64,000 nucleotides of DNA from Streptomyces sp. NBC_00442 (GCF_036014195.1 NZ_CP107918.1:6696001-6760000); one strand, 5' to 3'; shown: positions 8,441 through 17,033, counted from the first letter of the stretch. Notes: generated from the sequence alone by a model not told the origin. Made by a program: numbers and translations.

Positions 8441-9241
8441 CTAGGGCCGGCGGATGTACGGCGTCGTCACGGTCAGCTCGACGAAACCCAGGCGCCGCAG
8501 GATGGGGCGGCTCTGGGCGGAGGCGTCGACCTGGAGGTAACGGCAGCCGCGCTCCGCCGCGATGCGGGCACGGTGGGCGATCAGGGCGCGGTAGATGCCC
8601 TTGCCGCGCCACTCGGGCAGGGTGCCGCCGCCCCACAGGCCGGCGAACTCCGTACCGGGAAGGACGTCCAGGCGGCCCGCGCTCACCGGCACGTCACCGG
8701 CCATGGCCACCACCGCGGTGAGGGTCTCGGGAGCATGGGCGAGCTGGGCGAGCAGCCGTTCCCTCAGGCGGGAGGCGTCGCCGCCGAAGGCGCCCTGGTG
8801 AACCTCGGCCAGCAGGTCCACTCCGGCCGCGTCGGTGACGGGGCGCAGGGAGATGCCCGCGGCGAGCTCGGAGTGGAGAGCGAGGTCGGCGACGCGGGCA
8901 ACCATGACGGTCTCGTCGGGCTCGGCCTCGAACCCGGCGGCCACCAGGCGCCGTCCGAGGTCGGCGGGGCGGTCGTGGGCGTACAGCTTCCACTCGCATT
9001 CCACACCGAGGGACGCGAAGTGGCGTACCTGCGCGGCGATCCGGGCATCGGCGTCCGCCTCGGTCAGGTCCGACCAGAGGACGCCGTTCCAGACGGGTGC
9101 GGGACCGACCTGCCGCACGACGCCGCCGACGCGCTCGATCCGGGCCCCGGGCCCGTCGGGCACGGCGTTCTCGCGCATCTGCCGGTCGAAGAGCGCGAGC
9201 ACCTCGTCATCGGCGCCGCTGTTCAGGGAGTCGGTGTCCAT
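8441..9241 (-). CDS. GNAT family N-acetyltransferase
   Basis: A 266-residue protein with a C-terminal Gcn5-related acetyltransferase domain (about residues 130-266). The acetyl-CoA pyrophosphate loop is seen as LPEWRGKGIYRALIAHRARIAAERG, and the last strand as SRPILRRLGFVELTVTTPY. The N-terminal 120 residues look like a second, degenerate GNAT-like half with FDRQMRENAVPDGPG and WNGVLWSDL. The ATG at 9241 follows GGGGTGG. The substrate is unknown. Two small paralogous genes lie just upstream on the same strand. Confidence 0.9.
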   Translation of the reverse strand: MDTDSLNSGADDEVLALFDRQMRENAVPDGPGARIERVGGVVRQVGPAPVWNGVLWSDLTEADADARIAAQVRHFASLGVECEWKLYAHDRPADLGRRLVAAGFEAEPDETVMVARVADLALHSELAAGISLRPVTDAAGVDLLAEVHQGAFGGDASRLRERLLAQLAHAPETLTAVVAMAGDVPVSAGRLDVLPGTEFAGLWGGGTLPEWRGKGIYRALIAHRARIAAERGCRYLQVDASAQSRPILRRLGFVELTVTTPYIRRP

Positions 9242-9293
9242 CGGGCCACCCCATCACCGCGAGGAGACGCCGGGCAACCGGAATGCGCGCGGC

Positions 9294-9491
9294 TCAGGCC
9301 CGCGGCCGTGCGGAGGTTCCCGCGGCGAGCGGGGCGGGCTCGCCCACGGCGTCCGCCCACTCGGTGAGCAGCCGCTCGTACTCCTCCGCGGGCCACTGCC
9401 CGTCCGCGCCGTCGACGAGCGCACGGATGGCGTCGTTGGCGGCATCCGCGTCGGACGGCGGGGTGCCGGGCCGGTCGGGGGAGGTAGACAT
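9294..9491 (-). CDS. Small conserved protein, paralogue of the gene at 9618-9794
   Basis: A 65-residue acidic protein of unknown function. Its core (NDAIRALVDGADGQWPAEEY, then ERLLTEWADAVGEP) aligns with the core of the protein encoded 127 bases upstream at 9618-9794, sharing the pattern NAxIR-L, DG, EExYxRLLxEWAxAV. The two predicted helices are joined by a short DG-containing turn. The ATG start is at 9491. There is no signal peptide or membrane segment. Duplication within 500 bases suggests a paired or dosage role; nothing shows which. Confidence 0.7.
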   Translation of the reverse strand: MSTSPDRPGTPPSDADAANDAIRALVDGADGQWPAEEYERLLTEWADAVGEPAPLAAGTSARPRA

Positions 9492-9617
9492 GCGAACAGG
9501 CTACGGGCCCGACCGCCCCGCTGTACCCCCGATTACGTCAATGCCCAGGTGAGCGGGGTGTGGGGTGGTCAAGGTCACAGATTGTGGGGGCTTTGTGTGG
9601 GATTTGGGAGGGCGAAG

Positions 9618-9794
9618 TCAGGCCGCCTGCGCGGTGTCGTCGCGAACCGCGGCCGCCCACTCGACGAGGAGTCGTCGGTAACGCTCCTCCTCGTCGGGGG
9701 AGAGGCGTCCGTCGGACTGCTCCCACAATGAGCGGATCTCCGCGTTCACCACGTCGGCAGGGCGAAGGCAGCGGCGGTCGAAAGTCGGGGGCAT
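9618..9794 (-). CDS. Small conserved protein, paralogue of the gene at 9294-9491
   Basis: A 58-residue protein beginning MPPTFDRRCLRPADVVNAEI and ending VRDDTAQAA. The central segment (NAEIRSLWEQSDGRLSPDEE followed by RYRRLLVEWAAAVRD) is clearly related to its neighbour at 9294-9491, and that conservation is the main evidence that both are real genes. The ATG is at 9794. It has the strand, size and codon bias of its paralogue. Function unknown; not membrane-bound. Confidence 0.7.
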   Translation of the reverse strand: MPPTFDRRCLRPADVVNAEIRSLWEQSDGRLSPDEEERYRRLLVEWAAAVRDDTAQAA

Positions 9795-10002
9795 GAGGAC
9801 AAGCCTACGGCCATGAGGTGACCCAGCGCCACGGAGTGGGAACTCTCAGCCAGCATCGGCGGATTGAGCGCGGCGCCGGGGCCGGTGGGCGCGGGTGCCG
9901 GGGGCCGGATCCGGACAGGCCGGCGCGGAGCCCGTTCAACTGTCCGGCGCGGTCCGGGCGTTGCCGGGTCCCGGCGCGCGGGCCTCCGCCTATCCTCGCG
10001 GC

Positions 10003-10386
10003 ATGGAGCAGAGCGAGGTTCTCAAGCGAGTGATCGGCATCCTCACCGAGGCCGGGGACTACCGCCGCCGCATCGAGCAGGACGGCGAACGGAGCGGCAG
10101 GGACACGGAGATCGGCATCGTCACCGCCCTGCTCAACGAGACGATGCCGCACATCGAGATCCCCGCGGACGCCACTCCGCAGGAGATGGCGACCCTGGTG
10201 GCCCGGGAGGTCGGCGGCGCCATTCGTCAGCTCGTGGCCGCCTTCAGTCTGGCCTTCGTGGCCCTCGCCCAGGCCCATGACTCCGGCGAACAGGACGTGT
10301 CGTCGGCCGATGTCCTGCAGGATCTGGCGCTGCGCGCCGAGGAGGTCAAGGGCGACGGCCCCGCGTCCGGCCCCGCGTCCGGCTGA
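10003..10386 (+). CDS. Small hypothetical helical protein
   Basis: A 127-residue protein that I do not recognise. It begins MEQSEVLKRVIGILTEAGDY and is predicted mostly helical, with a hydrophobic helix IRQLVAAFSLAFVALAQA near residue 75 that is more likely a buried than a membrane helix. The tail contains a short GPASGPASG repeat. The ATG at 10003 is chosen over upstream in-frame starts because codon bias and protein-like composition begin there. It converges with uppP, leaving 27 bases between stop codons. Function unknown. Confidence 0.75.
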   Translation: MEQSEVLKRVIGILTEAGDYRRRIEQDGERSGRDTEIGIVTALLNETMPHIEIPADATPQEMATLVAREVGGAIRQLVAAFSLAFVALAQAHDSGEQDVSSADVLQDLALRAEEVKGDGPASGPASG

Positions 10387-10413
10387 GTGTCCAACGGGCG
10401 CGCGACCGGCGGA

Positions 10414-11286
10414 TCAGAGCCCGCCGCCCGCGTCCGGGCTGAGGGAGCCGGCTCCGATGAGGGCGAACAGGACGACGCCCAGGGCGATCCGGTAGACGAC
10501 GAACGGCATGAAGCTCTTGCTGGAGATGAACGACATGAACCAGGCGATGACCGCGTACCCCACGCCGAAGGCGACGGCCGCGGCGAACAGGGTGGGCGGC
10601 AGCGGGGCCTGACCGGGGCCGCCCGCGTCCTTCAACTCGAAGACCCCGGAGGCGAGTACGGCGGGAACGGCGAGCAGGAAGGAGTAACGGGCCGCCGCCT
10701 CACGGGTGTAGCCCATGAGGAGGCCGCCACTGATGGTGGCGCCGGAGCGGGAGACTCCGGGTATGAGCGCCATGGCCTGGCACATGCCGTAGATCAGGCC
10801 GTCCCTGGTGCTGAGCTCGTGCAGCGACTTGCGTTCCCTGGCCGCGCGGTGGCGGCCGCCCGACGCGTCGCGGGCCGCGAGCCGGTCGGCGACGGCGAGC
10901 ACGACGCCCATCACGACCAGGGTGGTCGCGATGACCCGCAGATCGCGGAAGGAGGTGTCGATCTGGTCCTTCAGGACGATGCCGAGCACCCCGATCGGGA
11001 TCGATCCGACGATCACGAGCCAGCCCGTCCGCGCGTCGCTGTCCCCGCGCAGCGAACGGTCGGTGAGCGACCGGAACCAGGCCGAGACGATCCGTGCGAT
11101 GTCCGAACGGAAGTAGATGAGGACGGCGGTCTCGGTGCCGATCTGCGTGATGGCGGTGAACGCGGCCCCCGGGTCCTGCCAGCCCGCGAACGCCGCGGTC
11201 AGCCGCAGATGGGCGCTGGAGGAGATGGGCAGGAACTCCGTAAGCCCCTGGACGAGCCCGAGTATGAACGATTCGAACCAAGACAT
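10414..11286 (-). CDS. uppP: Undecaprenyl-diphosphatase UppP (BacA family)
   Basis: A 290-residue integral membrane phosphatase that dephosphorylates undecaprenyl diphosphate, recycling the lipid carrier for peptidoglycan synthesis; extra copies give bacitracin tolerance. The first signature (LGLVQGLTEFLPISSSAHL) is at residues 9-27 and the second (PGVSRSGATISGGLLMGY) in the middle; these hold the catalytic glutamate, serines and arginine. About eight hydrophobic helices follow the family pattern. MSWFES at 11286 is chosen because it matches the usual family N-terminus; an in-frame ATG at 11301 is the alternative. Confidence 0.95.
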   Translation of the reverse strand: MSWFESFILGLVQGLTEFLPISSSAHLRLTAAFAGWQDPGAAFTAITQIGTETAVLIYFRSDIARIVSAWFRSLTDRSLRGDSDARTGWLVIVGSIPIGVLGIVLKDQIDTSFRDLRVIATTLVVMGVVLAVADRLAARDASGGRHRAARERKSLHELSTRDGLIYGMCQAMALIPGVSRSGATISGGLLMGYTREAAARYSFLLAVPAVLASGVFELKDAGGPGQAPLPPTLFAAAVAFGVGYAVIAWFMSFISSKSFMPFVVYRIALGVVLFALIGAGSLSPDAGGGL

Positions 11287-11645
11287 GGGGTGCTGCGCCA
11301 TCCAAGGGGATCGGGGTGCGGGCCGGCCGGCGCGACGGGAACGTCCGAGGCGTTCGGGGGCGGTGCGGCCGCACCACCGCTCCGGTGATCTTGTACGGAT
11401 CGAGCCGCACGGTAGCGACCGCGGGTGAACGGACGGTTGCCGTACGACCGCGCCCCGGGGAAACGGGAGGTGGCGGGGCGGCGTGCCGGGGGAGGGGGTG
11501 CCGGTCTGCCACGGCATTCCGGCCCCCACGGCCCCGACGCCCCGTTCCGGATGGCCCCGACTGCCCCGCTCCGGAGGGGCCCCTGGGCCGTGTCTTCAAA
11601 GTCCCGTCCGGCCGGCGGCGGACGACGCGACGTCGAAGACACTCC
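11287..11645. other. Intergenic region with a nested inverted repeat
   Basis: No gene is supported here. It should contain the uppP promoter. Near its left-hand neighbour's far end lies a fold-back sequence: GTGTCTTC at 11590-11597 pairs with GAAGACAC at 11635-11642, and inside it CGTCCG pairs with CGGACG. It resembles the ends of transposon-derived or REP-like elements found between Streptomyces genes, but no transposase is present. Confidence 0.4.
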
Positions 11646-12350
11646 CTAGCCCCGGCGCAGCCGGTGCCGCTTGTGCCAGGCGAGCGCGGCGGCGCCGACG
11701 CCGCTCAGGACGATGAAGCCCATCGCGATCACAAAGGCCGGCGAGGTCGGCGACGAGGCGCTGCCGCCCGCGACGACGTACGCGAGGGTGTTGGGCACCG
11801 ACCCGGCCCCCGTCGCCAGCAGGAACGGCACCCACCCCATGCGTGACACCGCGGCGCAGTAGTTGGCCGCGGCGAAGGGCACCCCGGGGAAGAGGCGCAG
11901 CGCCATCATCGAGCGGAACCCGTGCCGCGACAGCTGGCCGTCGGCCGCCGTCAGCCAGCGCCCGCGCAGCAGCGGGCGCAGCGCGTCCTGCCCGAGCATC
12001 CGGACCAGGCCGAACGAGACGCCCGCGCCGAGCACCGTGCCCGCGAGGGCGGCCACGAGCCCCGCCTGGGTGGCGAACAGGGCCCCCGCGGCCAGATTGA
12101 GGATCGGGCGGGGCACGAACGCCGCCGTGCACAGGCCGTACGCCACCGCGAACAGCGCCACCGCCCCGGCCCCGCGCACGTGCGGCGGCCAGCCCGCGGC
12201 GAGCATTCGCTGCGGCTGGAGGACGAGCACACAGCACCCCGCGGCCACGAGGACCAGCACGAGCAGAGCGAACCGCGACCACGGCGACAGCAGCGCTCTG
12301 CCGCACCGGGCGGCGAGAGCGGACGGGGGCCGGGCAGCGGGCTCGAACAT
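11646..12350 (-). CDS. TVP38/TMEM64 family (VTT domain) membrane protein
   Basis: A 234-residue polytopic membrane protein of the VTT/SNARE-associated family, related to DedA proteins and proposed to act in membrane lipid or small-molecule transport. After a first helix (FALLVLVLVAAGCCVLVL), the core shows FVPRPILNLAAGALFATQAG, then a re-entrant-type segment FRSMMALRLFPGVPFAAANY and VPFLLATGAGSVPNTLAYVV, matching the family's conserved RLxPxxPF and GxxP elements. The ATG is at 12350. It is transcribed alone. A second VTT-type protein, DedA, is at 19601 in this window. Confidence 0.9.
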   Translation of the reverse strand: MFEPAARPPSALAARCGRALLSPWSRFALLVLVLVAAGCCVLVLQPQRMLAAGWPPHVRGAGAVALFAVAYGLCTAAFVPRPILNLAAGALFATQAGLVAALAGTVLGAGVSFGLVRMLGQDALRPLLRGRWLTAADGQLSRHGFRSMMALRLFPGVPFAAANYCAAVSRMGWVPFLLATGAGSVPNTLAYVVAGGSASSPTSPAFVIAMGFIVLSGVGAAALAWHKRHRLRRG

Positions 12351-12932
12351 TCCCGGAGACTAACCGAAGCGGACCCGCGCCCGCCGTGAGCGAAGTCCCC
12401 CACCCCCGCCCCGCCGTGCGTACGGCGGATCCATGTCCCGCGTGTGCCCCGCGACCCGCTCGCCGCCCATTCCGTCGGGCCGCTCGTCGCCGCCGACTTC
12501 ATCCGCAAGGCCATCGGCTGGAGCCTGCGCGCGTATGCCGAGACCGACCAGGGCGCCCCCCCACGCCGTCGTGACGGCCGAGCGCGAGCGCCCGTCGCCG
12601 CTGTCCGTGCGCGAGGCCCTGAGGAGCCTGTGACCCGGGCGCCCGCCCCAACTCGAGCCCCCGGAAAACCATTCGACGCGCCGCCACCCACCAGGGATGA
12701 TCGGCGACATGTCCAGGTACGCCTTCCTCGCAGCGCCGTCCGCAGTCGCGGACGCGCCGAAGGCTGCCGTCACCTCGGCCACGGCCGCAGATGCCGTCGC
12801 ACCCGCAGCGCCCCTCGGCGGCGCCCGAAGCTGACCCTTCCCGGAGACATCCGGCGGACCCCGCACGGGGAGGGTCGGCCGGATCTCAGGGGTCCCAGCA
12901 CCGCTTTGCGACCACGCGAGGGACATTCAGCC
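12351..12932. other. Intergenic region upstream of tuf3 holding a gene remnant
   Basis: This 582-base stretch has no intact gene that I can support. The first half contains the C-terminal remnant of a DNA alkylation repair gene (see 12453-12633). A 41-codon frame from an ATG at 12709, ending at 12834, precedes tuf3, but its low-complexity Ala-rich product and lack of a ribosome site leave it unsupported. The tuf3 promoter should lie within the last 150 bases. Confidence 0.5.
12453..12633 (+). pseudogene. Remnant of a DNA alkylation repair (AlkD-like) gene
   Basis: Two frames together read like the end of an AlkD-type HEAT-repeat DNA glycosylase. In one frame, 12453-12551 gives a segment containing [20 protein letters not shown], the hallmark FxRKAIGWALRxYxxTD region. 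A frameshift then passes to the frame ending at 12633, giving [16 protein letters not shown] and a stop, which matches the family's C-terminal LSxxEALxxL. Only about 60 of the usual 230 or so residues remain, and there is no start. It is a decayed fragment; the family assignment rests on these two motifs alone. Confidence 0.6.
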
Positions 12933-14123
12933 ATGCCCAAGACGGCATACGTACGCACCAAGCCCCACCTCAACATCGGCACCATGGGCCACGTCGACCA
13001 CGGCAAGACCACCCTGACCGCCGCCATCACCAAAGTGCTCGCCGAGCGCGGCGGCGACGGCGCCACCCGGTACGTCCCGTTCGACCGGATCGACCGGGCC
13101 CCCGAGGAGGCCGCCCGCGGCATCACCATCAACATCGCGCACGTCGAGTACGAGACCGACACCCGCCACTACGCGCACATCGACATGCCGGGCCACGCCG
13201 ACTACGTCAAGAACATGGTCACCGGCGCCGCCCAGCTCGACGGGGCGATCCTCGTCGTGTCGGCGCTCGACGGGATCATGCCGCAGACCGCCGAGCACGT
13301 CCTGCTCGCCCGCCAAGTGGGCGTCGACCACATCGTGGTGGCGCTCAACAAGGCGGACGCCGTCGACGACGGCGAGGACGGGGTCCTCGCCGACCTCGTC
13401 GAACTGGAAGTGCGCGAGCTGCTCTCGGCGCACGGATACGGCGGCGACGCCGTGCCCGTCGTACGGGTCTCGGGGCTCAAGGCGCTCGCGGGCGAGCCGC
13501 GCTGGACCGAGGCGATCGGCGCGCTGCTCGACGCGGTGGACACCTATGTGCCGCTGCCCGAGCGCTATGTCGACGCGCCGTTCCTGCTGCCGGTCGAGAA
13601 CGTGCTCACCATCACCGGGCGAGGGACCGTCGTCACCGGGGCCGTCGAGCGCGGCACGGTGCGGGTCGGCGACCGGGTCCAGATCCTGGGCGCGGACGCC
13701 GAGTCGGTGGTCACCGGAGTGGAGACGTTCGGCAAGCCGATGGAGACGGCGCAGGCGGGCGACAATGTCGCGCTGCTCCTGCGCGGGGTGCCACGCGACG
13801 CGGTCCGCCGCGGACACGTGGTCGCCGAGCCCGGCAGCATCACACCGGGCCGCAGGTTCACCGCGCAGGTGTACGTCCTGTCCGCGCGCGAGGGCGGCCG
13901 CTCCACCCCGATGGCCACCGGCTACCGGCCGCAGTTCTACATCCGCACCGCGGACGTCGTCGGCGACGTGGACCTCGGCGAGCTCGCGGTCGCGCGGCCC
14001 GGGGAGACGGTCACCATGACTGTGGAGCTCGGCCGTGACACCCCGCTGGAGCCGGGCCTCGGCTTCGCGATCCGCGAGGGCGGCCGCACCGTCGGCGCGG
14101 GAACGGTCGGCGCGCTGCTGTGA
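12933..14123 (+). CDS. tuf3: Elongation factor Tu-3 (divergent EF-Tu)
   Basis: A 396-residue GTPase of full EF-Tu length that would deliver aminoacyl-tRNA to the ribosome. Visible are the P-loop GHVDHGKTT, effector loop RGITIN, G3 motif as DMPGH (DCPGH in the major EF-Tu) and NKAD. The G5-region segment reads VRVSGLKAL where the main Streptomyces protein has VRVSALKAL. These changes and the isolated location, away from rpsL-fusA, fit Tuf3, the minor EF-Tu described in S. coelicolor and S. ramocissimus and linked to the stringent response. The ATG is at 12933. A 12-bp-stem terminator follows. Confidence 0.92.
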   Translation: MPKTAYVRTKPHLNIGTMGHVDHGKTTLTAAITKVLAERGGDGATRYVPFDRIDRAPEEAARGITINIAHVEYETDTRHYAHIDMPGHADYVKNMVTGAAQLDGAILVVSALDGIMPQTAEHVLLARQVGVDHIVVALNKADAVDDGEDGVLADLVELEVRELLSAHGYGGDAVPVVRVSGLKALAGEPRWTEAIGALLDAVDTYVPLPERYVDAPFLLPVENVLTITGRGTVVTGAVERGTVRVGDRVQILGADAESVVTGVETFGKPMETAQAGDNVALLLRGVPRDAVRRGHVVAEPGSITPGRRFTAQVYVLSAREGGRSTPMATGYRPQFYIRTADVVGDVDLGELAVARPGETVTMTVELGRDTPLEPGLGFAIREGGRTVGAGTVGALL

Positions 14124-14128
14124 CCGGC

Positions 14129-14166
14129 CGGCCCGCCTCCACCAACACCCTGGGGGAGGCGGGCCG
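14129..14166 (+). terminator. Terminator after tuf3
   Basis: A perfect 12-bp stem (CGGCCCGCCTCC with GGAGGCGGGCCG) around a 14-base loop begins five bases after the tuf3 stop codon. No long T tract follows, as is usual in Streptomyces. Confidence 0.75.
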
Positions 14167-14324
14167 TTGGCATGGTGCCCGGCCCCTCGGCATGCGGCTG
14201 GTGCCTGGCCGCCGCGCGGTTCCGCGCGGCCCCGGCCACGCGATGCCCGGCAGCGGGGCCATCGTCGGCCGTGCCCCACATTCCCGCCCGCCCGGCCGCC
14301 CGGCGGCGGGCGCACAATGGGAGC

Positions 14325-15185
14325 GTGAACGACGACCCGCACACCGAGCCGATTCCCGTCATCCGGGAGGTCGACTGGGGCACCGCCAAGCTGATGCCCG
14401 ATGTCGACCGGGAGCGGGCCTGGCTGCTGACCGTGAACGGCTCCCCCCAGTCGTACGTGGACCTCGACGACCCGACGTACATCGAGTTCGAGTACCTGCG
14501 CCGCCTCGCCCATGCCGTGGACTGCGCGGCCGACGAGGGCGCTCCCCTGGACGTGCTGCACCTCGGCGGCGGCGCGCTCACGCTGCCCCGTTACGTCGCC
14601 GCGACCAGGCCCGGCTCCCGCCAGGACGTCGTGGACGCCGACCGGGCGCTGGTCCAACTCGTCCGCGAGCGCCTGCCGGTGCCCGCGGACGCCGGGATCG
14701 CTCTGCACGCCGCGGACGCCAGGGAGTGGGTGGCCCGTGCGCCCGCCGCCTCGGCCGACCTGCTCGTGGCCGACGTGTTCGGCGGGTCGCGCGTGCCCGC
14801 GCACCTCACGTCCGTCGCGTACGCGCGCCTGGCCCAGCGGGTCCTGAAGCCGGGCGGGGTCTACGCCGCCAACCTCGCGGACGGCGCGCCCTTCACCTTC
14901 CTCCGCTCCCAACTCGCCACGTTCCAAGCGGTGTTCGCGGAGGTGGTGTTGATCGCCGAACCGTCCGTCCTGCGCGGGCGGCGTTTCGGGAACGCGGTCC
15001 TGCTGGCCTCGGCCCGCCCGCTGGACGTGGCGGCGCTGGCCCGGCGCACGGCGGGCGACGCCTTCCCGGCCCGGGTCGAGCACGGCGACTCCCTGCGCCG
15101 CTTCGTCGGTACCGCCCGGCCGGTCACGGACGCCGACGCCCAGCCCTCACCCGAGCCGCCGGACGGCGCCTTCAGTATCGGCTGA
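14325..15185 (+). CDS. Spermidine-synthase-like methyltransferase-fold protein
   Basis: A 286-residue Rossmann-fold protein of the spermidine synthase/fused-SpeE group. The nucleoside-binding strand is LDVLHLGGGALTLPRYVAA near residue 74, the acidic strand is DVVDADRALVQLV near residue 100, and the catalytic-region strand is SADLLVADVFGG near residue 143, followed by YARLAQRVLKPGGVYAANL. No membrane helices are present, unlike fused SpeE proteins. Streptomyces proteins of this type are common and most lack proof of aminopropyltransferase activity. The GTG at 14325 is preceded by GGGAG. It converges on the gene ending at 15273. Confidence 0.85.
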   Translation: MNDDPHTEPIPVIREVDWGTAKLMPDVDRERAWLLTVNGSPQSYVDLDDPTYIEFEYLRRLAHAVDCAADEGAPLDVLHLGGGALTLPRYVAATRPGSRQDVVDADRALVQLVRERLPVPADAGIALHAADAREWVARAPAASADLLVADVFGGSRVPAHLTSVAYARLAQRVLKPGGVYAANLADGAPFTFLRSQLATFQAVFAEVVLIAEPSVLRGRRFGNAVLLASARPLDVAALARRTAGDAFPARVEHGDSLRRFVGTARPVTDADAQPSPEPPDGAFSIG

Positions 15186-15241
15186 GCACGGGGCGGCGCG
15201 GGCGGGACCGCTCAGCGGCCATCGCCTGCGCCGCCCCGTGC
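15186..15241. terminator. Bidirectional terminator hairpin
   Basis: A perfect 14-bp inverted repeat (GCACGGGGCGGCGC at 15186-15199 with GCGCCGCCCCGTGC at 15228-15241) starts immediately after the spermidine-synthase-like stop codon and sits between two convergent genes, so it can serve both. The loop contains a smaller hairpin. Confidence 0.7.
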
Positions 15242-15272
15242 GGCCAAAGGGATTCCCGGTGGCCGCCGTGGG

Positions 15273-16313
15273 TCAGGAACCGGAGCCGGAGGTCGGCACC
15301 AGGCGGATGGTGCTGAGGATCTTCTGGATGGTGTCCTCGGGAACCGCGTCCGACACGCCCGTGCCGGCGATGAGGCTCCACGCGGCGAGGTCGCCCTTGG
15401 CGGTCTTGAAGCCGAAGAGCACGGACTGACCGTCGGTGGAGCACTTGTCCGTCTTCTTGGCGCCGGTCGCCTTGGCGCGGACCACGCTGCCCTGAAGGCC
15501 GGACTTGGTCGTGTAGGGGACCGGCTTCTCCGAGGTGATGTGGTTCTTGTCCGGCTGGGTGTAGGCGTAGTACAGCCAGTCGTCGGCCTGCTCCGCCGCG
15601 TCGTCGGTCGACTTGGCGCCGTTGGCGCCCTTGGTGCCGACGGTGGCGAGCGCGGTGTTCTCGGTGTTGCCGCTGCCGCTCTTGGTGGTGCACCACTTGG
15701 ACTTGTAGTAGGCGGGGGACGTCATCATCATGCCGCCGAACCCGTTGGGGTCCGCGTCGTCGGACCAGCCCACGCTCATGCCGGGGCTGTCGACCTCCCA
15801 GTCCGGCGGCACGTCGAAGGCGTCGCCCCGAGTGGGGTTCACCACGACCTTCCAGCCGGCGATGACCGGCTTGACGTCGGTGCCGGCGCCCCGCGGGTTG
15901 GCGGCGGGGGAGGACGGCGCGGCGGGGCCCGAGCCGGAGGCCGAAGGCGACTTCTTGTCCTTGCCGTCGGCCTGGTCGGTGCTCTTGCCGTCGTCCTTGA
16001 GGACCACCACGCCCGTCACGGCGGCGGCCACCACCACGGCGGCGGCCGCGACGATGGCGATGAGCGTGGTCTTCTTCTTGTTGTTCGGCGGCTGCGGCGG
16101 ACCGGGCGGGCTGCCCACCGGGTACTGCGGCACCGTCGGCTGCTGGTACGGGTTGGGCGTCTGGTAACCCTGCGGCGGATACCCGGGCTGCGCGGGCTGC
16201 TGCCCCGGCTGCTGATAGGGGTTCGGCTGCTGGTACCCCGGCTGCTGGTACGGGTTCTGATTCGGATCCTGCGGGTTCTGCTCGCCCCCGGGCGGCTGCT
16301 GTCCTGGCCACAT
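15273..16313 (-). CDS. Single-pass membrane protein with Pro/Gln-rich N-terminus
   Basis: A 346-residue protein. Residues 1-80 are a Pro/Gln/Asn/Tyr-rich cytoplasmic tail with repeated NPYQQPG-type units, a short basic stretch NNKKK precedes one membrane helix (TLIAIVAAAAVVVAAAVTGV), and a Ser/Ala/Pro linker leads to an external domain of about 200 residues. That domain has WKVVVNPTRGDAFDVPPDW and two well-spaced cysteines (in KWCTTKS and DKCSTDG) that may form a disulphide. This architecture is frequent in Streptomyces cell-surface proteins of unknown function. The ATG at 16313 is chosen over upstream in-frame starts because the repeats begin just after it. Confidence 0.85.
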   Translation of the reverse strand: MWPGQQPPGGEQNPQDPNQNPYQQPGYQQPNPYQQPGQQPAQPGYPPQGYQTPNPYQQPTVPQYPVGSPPGPPQPPNNKKKTTLIAIVAAAAVVVAAAVTGVVVLKDDGKSTDQADGKDKKSPSASGSGPAAPSSPAANPRGAGTDVKPVIAGWKVVVNPTRGDAFDVPPDWEVDSPGMSVGWSDDADPNGFGGMMMTSPAYYKSKWCTTKSGSGNTENTALATVGTKGANGAKSTDDAAEQADDWLYYAYTQPDKNHITSEKPVPYTTKSGLQGSVVRAKATGAKKTDKCSTDGQSVLFGFKTAKGDLAAWSLIAGTGVSDAVPEDTIQKILSTIRLVPTSGSGS

Positions 16314-16408
16314 GGCCAGTAACCATAGAGGTGCACCGGCACTGCTGCTACGGCCGCCCCCGTCGAGGGATGGCCAACAACGGCTACTCATGGGTAACAT
16401 CGAGCCTC

Positions 16409-16861
16409 ATGAGCGCTGATCAGATGTCCGTGGGCGAGATGCTCGCCGCGACCGTTCCCATGGCGAGGACCCTCAACCTGGAGTTCCTCGAAACCACCCC
16501 CGAGCGTGCCGTGGTGCGGCTCCCGGACCAGAGCGACTACCACAACCACGTCGGCGGACCCCACGCCGGCGCGATGTTCACGCTCGCCGAGTCCGCCAGC
16601 GGTGCGATCGTCATCGCCGCCTTCGGGGACCAGATGAACCGTGCCGTACCGCTCGCCGTCAAGGCGGAAATCGGTTACAAGAAGCTCGCCATGGGCGTCG
16701 TCACCGCCACCGCGACCCTGGGCCGCCCGATCGCCGACGTGGTGGCCGAGCTGGACGCGGGGCAGCGCCCCGAGTTCCCGGTCGTCATCGAGATCACGCG
16801 CGCGGACGGCGCCGTGACCGGCGAGATGACCGTCGTGTGGACCCTGCGACCCAACTCCTGA
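16409..16861 (+). CDS. Hotdog-fold thioesterase (PaaI / DUF4442 type)
   Basis: A 150-residue acyl-CoA thioesterase-like protein. The hotdog helix with its preceding conserved turn is clear: YHNHVGGPHAGAMFTLAESA, where HVGGPHAGA matches the usual NxxGxxHGG region. Strands VPLAVKAEIGYKKLAMGVV and VVIEITRADGAVTGEMTVVW complete the fold. Members hydrolyse acyl-CoA thioesters and usually act as homotetramers; the acyl chain here is unknown. The ATG at 16409 is chosen, giving family-typical length. Divergent from the surface protein at 16313. Confidence 0.88.
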   Translation: MSADQMSVGEMLAATVPMARTLNLEFLETTPERAVVRLPDQSDYHNHVGGPHAGAMFTLAESASGAIVIAAFGDQMNRAVPLAVKAEIGYKKLAMGVVTATATLGRPIADVVAELDAGQRPEFPVVIEITRADGAVTGEMTVVWTLRPNS

Positions 16862-17033
16862 CCGTTCGCACGCGAACCCGCGGAGACGGACGGTGCCAGG
16901 TTGCGCGACGCCCGGGGCGCCTGACGGATGGTCAACTCCGTCGTGACGCATAGTGCGTTCACACGCTGAACACAGACCGCCGGCCGTGCCGCGGTCCACC
17001 ACGGCGTGCCCGCGCACAAAGGAGTGACGGTCC

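Noticed and set aside
12709..12834. 41-codon frame upstream of tuf3 ([20 protein letters not shown]...)
   Set aside because: Ala-rich, no clear ribosome site, and no independent support; left unannotated though it could be a leader peptide.
12927..15083. 718-codon open frame antisense to tuf3 and the next gene
   Set aside because: It spans two well-supported genes and a terminator on the other strand.
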